Part shown: piece by piece, positions 6,432 to 8,111 of the stretch
How positions within the stretch are numbered: position 1 is the first letter of the stretch
Layout: each line of letters begins with the position of its first letter
NCBI GenBank assembly: GCA_005773095.1
Contig: SXHT01000039.1
Span: forward strand, 1-8,111
Source: Planctomycetaceae bacterium
GTDB lineage: Bacteria > Planctomycetota > Planctomycetia > Pirellulales > PALSA-1355
Direction: 5' to 3'
Length of the DNA stretch: 8,111 nt
The notes under the pieces: generated by a model
What the model was told of the DNA's origin: nothing
Databases searched by the model: none
The model's input: the letters and a program-made list of their open reading frames with translations, nothing else
Translations under genes and position numbers: made by a program

Positions 6432-6523
6432 CGGCGAGATGGGCAGGGTGACACGAAATAACCTCGGCGCTCGCGCGATTAGAAACCTAGAGTAGGAGTG
6501 AACCAGTCCCCATGATCTCGCCG
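6432..6523 (+). promoter_or_regulatory. Long-range 9-bp complementary pair in the AAA+ gene leader
   Basis: CGGCGAGAT (6432-6440) is exactly complementary to ATCTCGCCG (6515-6523), eight bases upstream of the GAGG ribosome-binding site. The GAGAT part can instead pair with ATCTC at 6424-6428, so two mutually exclusive foldings are possible. It could be a leader switch or chance. Confidence 0.25.
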
Positions 6524-6530
6524 TACGAAC

Positions 6531-6534
6531 GAGG
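6531..6534 (+). promoter_or_regulatory. Shine-Dalgarno sequence of the AAA+ gene
   Basis: GAGG lies five bases before ATG 6540 and supports this start. An AGGAG at 6494-6498 sits upstream of another ATG at 6512, but that frame (102 codons) matches no recognised protein. Confidence 0.6.
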
Positions 6535-6539
6535 CAGAC

Positions 6540-7871
6540 ATGTCCGCCACCAAGACAATCGACTTGCGAGACAGCCTGCTGGCTGCGCTGCTTTCCGAAG
6601 AGACGTACAATCCAGTCGCACCCACGGCGCTGGAAGACACCGGCCTCAGTTCGATCACCGTCGAAGGGTTGATTTGCAAATATTTGCTGGCCACAGGAAC
6701 CGCCAGCGGCCGCGGCATCGCAGAATACCTGTGCCTGCCGTATGGCATTCTGGAGCCGTTGTTGAACAGCCTGCGGCAGCGTCAGATTGTCGTCTTTGCC
6801 GGCTCTGCGCCGTTCAATGACTATTATTTCACGCTGACCGACCAGGGTCGCACGGTGGCGGAATCGTACGCCAAGTCGTGTGCTTACGTGGGCCCGGCAC
6901 CGGTACCGTTGATGGACTACATCATTTCCGTGGAAGCCCAGGCGATTGCCGCCGAGGCGCCCAGCCGAGAGCAGTTGCAAGCGGCGATGGCGGGAATTTC
7001 GGTGGAGGAGTCCCTGTACGAAAGCCTGGGGCCGGCCGTCAATTCTGCGGCGGGCATGTTCATCTACGGTGATCCCGGCAACGGCAAGACCACGTTGGCG
7101 CGGCGGCTGATCGAGTGTTTCGGCCAGGCGATTTGGGTGCCGCATACGCTGATTGAAGACGGGCAGTACATCAAATTCTTTGACGCGGCCTACCATGTGC
7201 CGGTCGAGGGTGGAAAAAAGGAATTGCTCAAAAGACAGGATCACGACCGGCGTTGGATCAAAATCCGCCGTCCGACCGTGGTCGTGGGCGGCGAATTGAC
7301 GATGGACAACCTCGACATCCGCTTCGACCATCGCAGCAATATCAACGAAGCGCCCCTGCAATTGAAAAGCAATTGCGGGTGCATACTGATTGACGACTTC
7401 GGCCGCCAGCGAATCAATCCCGAAGAGCTGTTGAATCGCTGGATCGTGCCTCTGGAAAGCCGCCACGATTTCCTCACCCTGCCGACAGGTAAAAAAATTC
7501 AGGTGCCGTTCCAACAATTGATCTTGTTTTCCACGAACCTTCAGCCGGCAGACCTGGTGGACGAAGCGTTCCTGCGGCGACTGCCGTACAAGATCGAGAT
7601 CGGCGACCCCAGCGAAGCAGAATTTCAACAGATTTTTCAGGGTTGTGCAGAACATGTCGGGTGCGAGTATCGGCAGGACGTGGTCGAGTACCTGCTCGAT
7701 AAACATTACCGGACCCCCCAACGGCCGCTACGCCGCTGTCATCCGCGGGATCTGCTGTACCAGGTGCGAAATTACTGCGGCTACCATCGGCTGCCGTTGG
7801 AAATGAAGCCAGACTACTTCGACCGTGCGGTGCAGACCTACTTCACCGACGCGTTGGGTAAAGGAAGTTGA
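6540..7871 (+). CDS. AAA+ ATPase with winged-helix-like N-terminal domain
   Basis: The 443-residue protein has a helical N-terminus and then a probable winged-helix segment at about 38-108: TVEGLICKYLLATGTASGRGIAEYL, a recognition-like helix ending LLNSLRQRQIV, and the wing YYFTLTDQGRTVAE. An AAA+ module follows at about 160-440. Walker A is G177-DPGNG-K183-T184. Walker B is CILIDD at 281-286, with Asp where most AAA+ proteins have the catalytic Glu. Sensor 1 is S331-T332-N333, arginine-finger candidates are R346-R347 in DEAFLRRLPYKIEI, and a sensor-2-like segment is RPLRRCHPRDLL at 395-406. Insert-like segments such as RRWIKIRRPTVVVGGELT (238-254) recall an AAA+ family I know from planctomycetes and deltaproteobacteria, usually annotated only as ATPase. 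Its physiological role is not established as far as I know. No signal peptide or membrane segment. It is transcribed divergently from the FHA-EAL gene. Confidence 0.92.
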   Translation: MSATKTIDLRDSLLAALLSEETYNPVAPTALEDTGLSSITVEGLICKYLLATGTASGRGIAEYLCLPYGILEPLLNSLRQRQIVVFAGSAPFNDYYFTLTDQGRTVAESYAKSCAYVGPAPVPLMDYIISVEAQAIAAEAPSREQLQAAMAGISVEESLYESLGPAVNSAAGMFIYGDPGNGKTTLARRLIECFGQAIWVPHTLIEDGQYIKFFDAAYHVPVEGGKKELLKRQDHDRRWIKIRRPTVVVGGELTMDNLDIRFDHRSNINEAPLQLKSNCGCILIDDFGRQRINPEELLNRWIVPLESRHDFLTLPTGKKIQVPFQQLILFSTNLQPADLVDEAFLRRLPYKIEIGDPSEAEFQQIFQGCAEHVGCEYRQDVVEYLLDKHYRTPQRPLRRCHPRDLLYQVRNYCGYHRLPLEMKPDYFDRAVQTYFTDALGKGS

Positions 7872-8111
7872 CACACCTGACTAACTGCGAAACCAGTCTC
7901 CACCCTGACGGGCAAGGCAACTTTTTGAGGATGGGTAACTTCGATACGTCCGCTCAGGGCGAACTCTGGCCTCGGCGGCAAGAATCAATACCGTGAACAA
8001 CGAAACGGAAAGTCCTCTGTTAACCCAAGTTAAAGAGTTTGGGTGCTATTTTCGGAATTTTGGCGTCCGGAGCGAACCTAAGTCCAATGTTGATGGGGCC
8101 TGAATCGTCAA
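7872..8111. other. Right-hand non-coding stretch, no complete gene
   Basis: Nothing here can be called a gene. It includes a 6-bp inverted repeat, ACCCAA (8023-8028) and TTGGGT (8039-8044), followed by an AT-rich stretch with a TATTTT at 8047-8052 that could be a weak -10 element. An ATG at 8087 opens a frame that runs to the window edge after eight codons, too short to judge. No strong terminator was found for the ATPase gene; an imperfect GC-rich hairpin may lie near 7950-7980. Confidence 0.4.

Larger units (their letters stand above)
6218..6539. promoter_or_regulatory. Divergent intergenic region between FHA-EAL and AAA+ genes
   Basis: These 322 bases must carry the start signals of both flanking genes. 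I see no convincing -35/-10 pair on either strand. The best landmark is an AT-rich island at about 6262-6285, which on the minus strand contains TATTAA (6279-6274), a possible -10 for the FHA-EAL gene but without a matching -35. The region also holds a perfect dyad at 6366-6384 and complementary segments at 6432-6440 and 6515-6523. No conserved small protein or structured RNA family was recognised. Confidence 0.5.

Noticed and set aside
6512..6820. A 102-codon plus-strand frame with an upstream AGGAG, overlapping the AAA+ gene start
   Set aside because: The product is Arg-rich shadow sequence without a recognised fold, and the AGGAG is 13 bases from its ATG.
6357..7721. A 454-codon minus-strand open frame covering most of the AAA+ gene, longer than the gene itself
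   Set aside because: The plus-strand frame has clear Walker A, Walker B, sensor 1 and winged-helix features and a Shine-Dalgarno. The minus frame has no recognisable domain and is explained by GC-rich codon bias.
8087..8111. ATG opening a frame to the right edge as the next gene
   Set aside because: Only eight codons are visible, with no ribosome-binding site. It cannot be supported.
1..8111. tRNA, rRNA, CRISPR arrays, transposases, toxin-antitoxin or defence genes
   Set aside because: Looked for on both strands. No repeat-spacer pattern, no transposase or nuclease motifs, no tRNA-like cloverleaf and no terminal inverted repeats were found.

Overview
The window reads as ordinary chromosomal DNA from a moderately GC-rich bacterium, most likely a planctomycete of the Pirellula/Rhodopirellula type. 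That assignment is inferred from protein style: a secreted TPR protein, an FHA-EAL fusion, a winged-helix AAA+ ATPase family, a lysine/alanine/proline-rich tail on a helix-hairpin-helix protein, start codons mostly without Shine-Dalgarno sequences, and short AAATCC- and CACGGAT-type words in gene junctions. No rRNA, tRNA, CRISPR array, insertion sequence or phage gene was seen.

Region 1 (1-4917, plus strand) holds five co-directional genes with short spacers: the 3' end of infB (translation initiation factor IF-2), rbfA (30S maturation factor), a degenerate endonuclease III-like HhH-GPD protein with a histone H1-like tail, a large exported TPR protein, and a YebC/TACO1-family protein. Spacers are 108, 22, 28 and 37 bases, so a single transcript is plausible. 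Three of the four members with a recognised function (IF-2, RbfA, YebC) act on ribosomes or translation. The HhH and TPR proteins are the unexplained passengers.

Region 2 (4918-6217) is the convergent end of that cluster and a minus-strand gene for a cytoplasmic protein with an N-terminal FHA (phosphothreonine-binding) domain and a C-terminal EAL (cyclic-di-GMP phosphodiesterase) domain whose catalytic residues look intact. A hairpin with a T-tract overlaps its stop codon and is a likely terminator.

Region 3 (6218-6539) is a 322-base divergent intergenic region with an AT-rich island, a perfect 6-bp dyad, and a pair of mutually exclusive inverted repeats in the leader of the next gene.

Region 4 (6540-7871, plus strand) encodes a 443-residue ATPase: a winged-helix-like N-terminus followed by an AAA+ module with Walker A, Walker B (Asp-Asp), sensor 1 and arginine-finger-like residues. 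The remaining 240 bases hold no complete gene.

The most interesting leads are the non-catalytic-looking HhH-GPD/H1-tail protein embedded in the infB-rbfA cluster, and the divergent FHA-EAL and winged-helix AAA+ pair, which could link protein phosphorylation, cyclic-di-GMP and an ATPase switch. Both are inferences from sequence alone.
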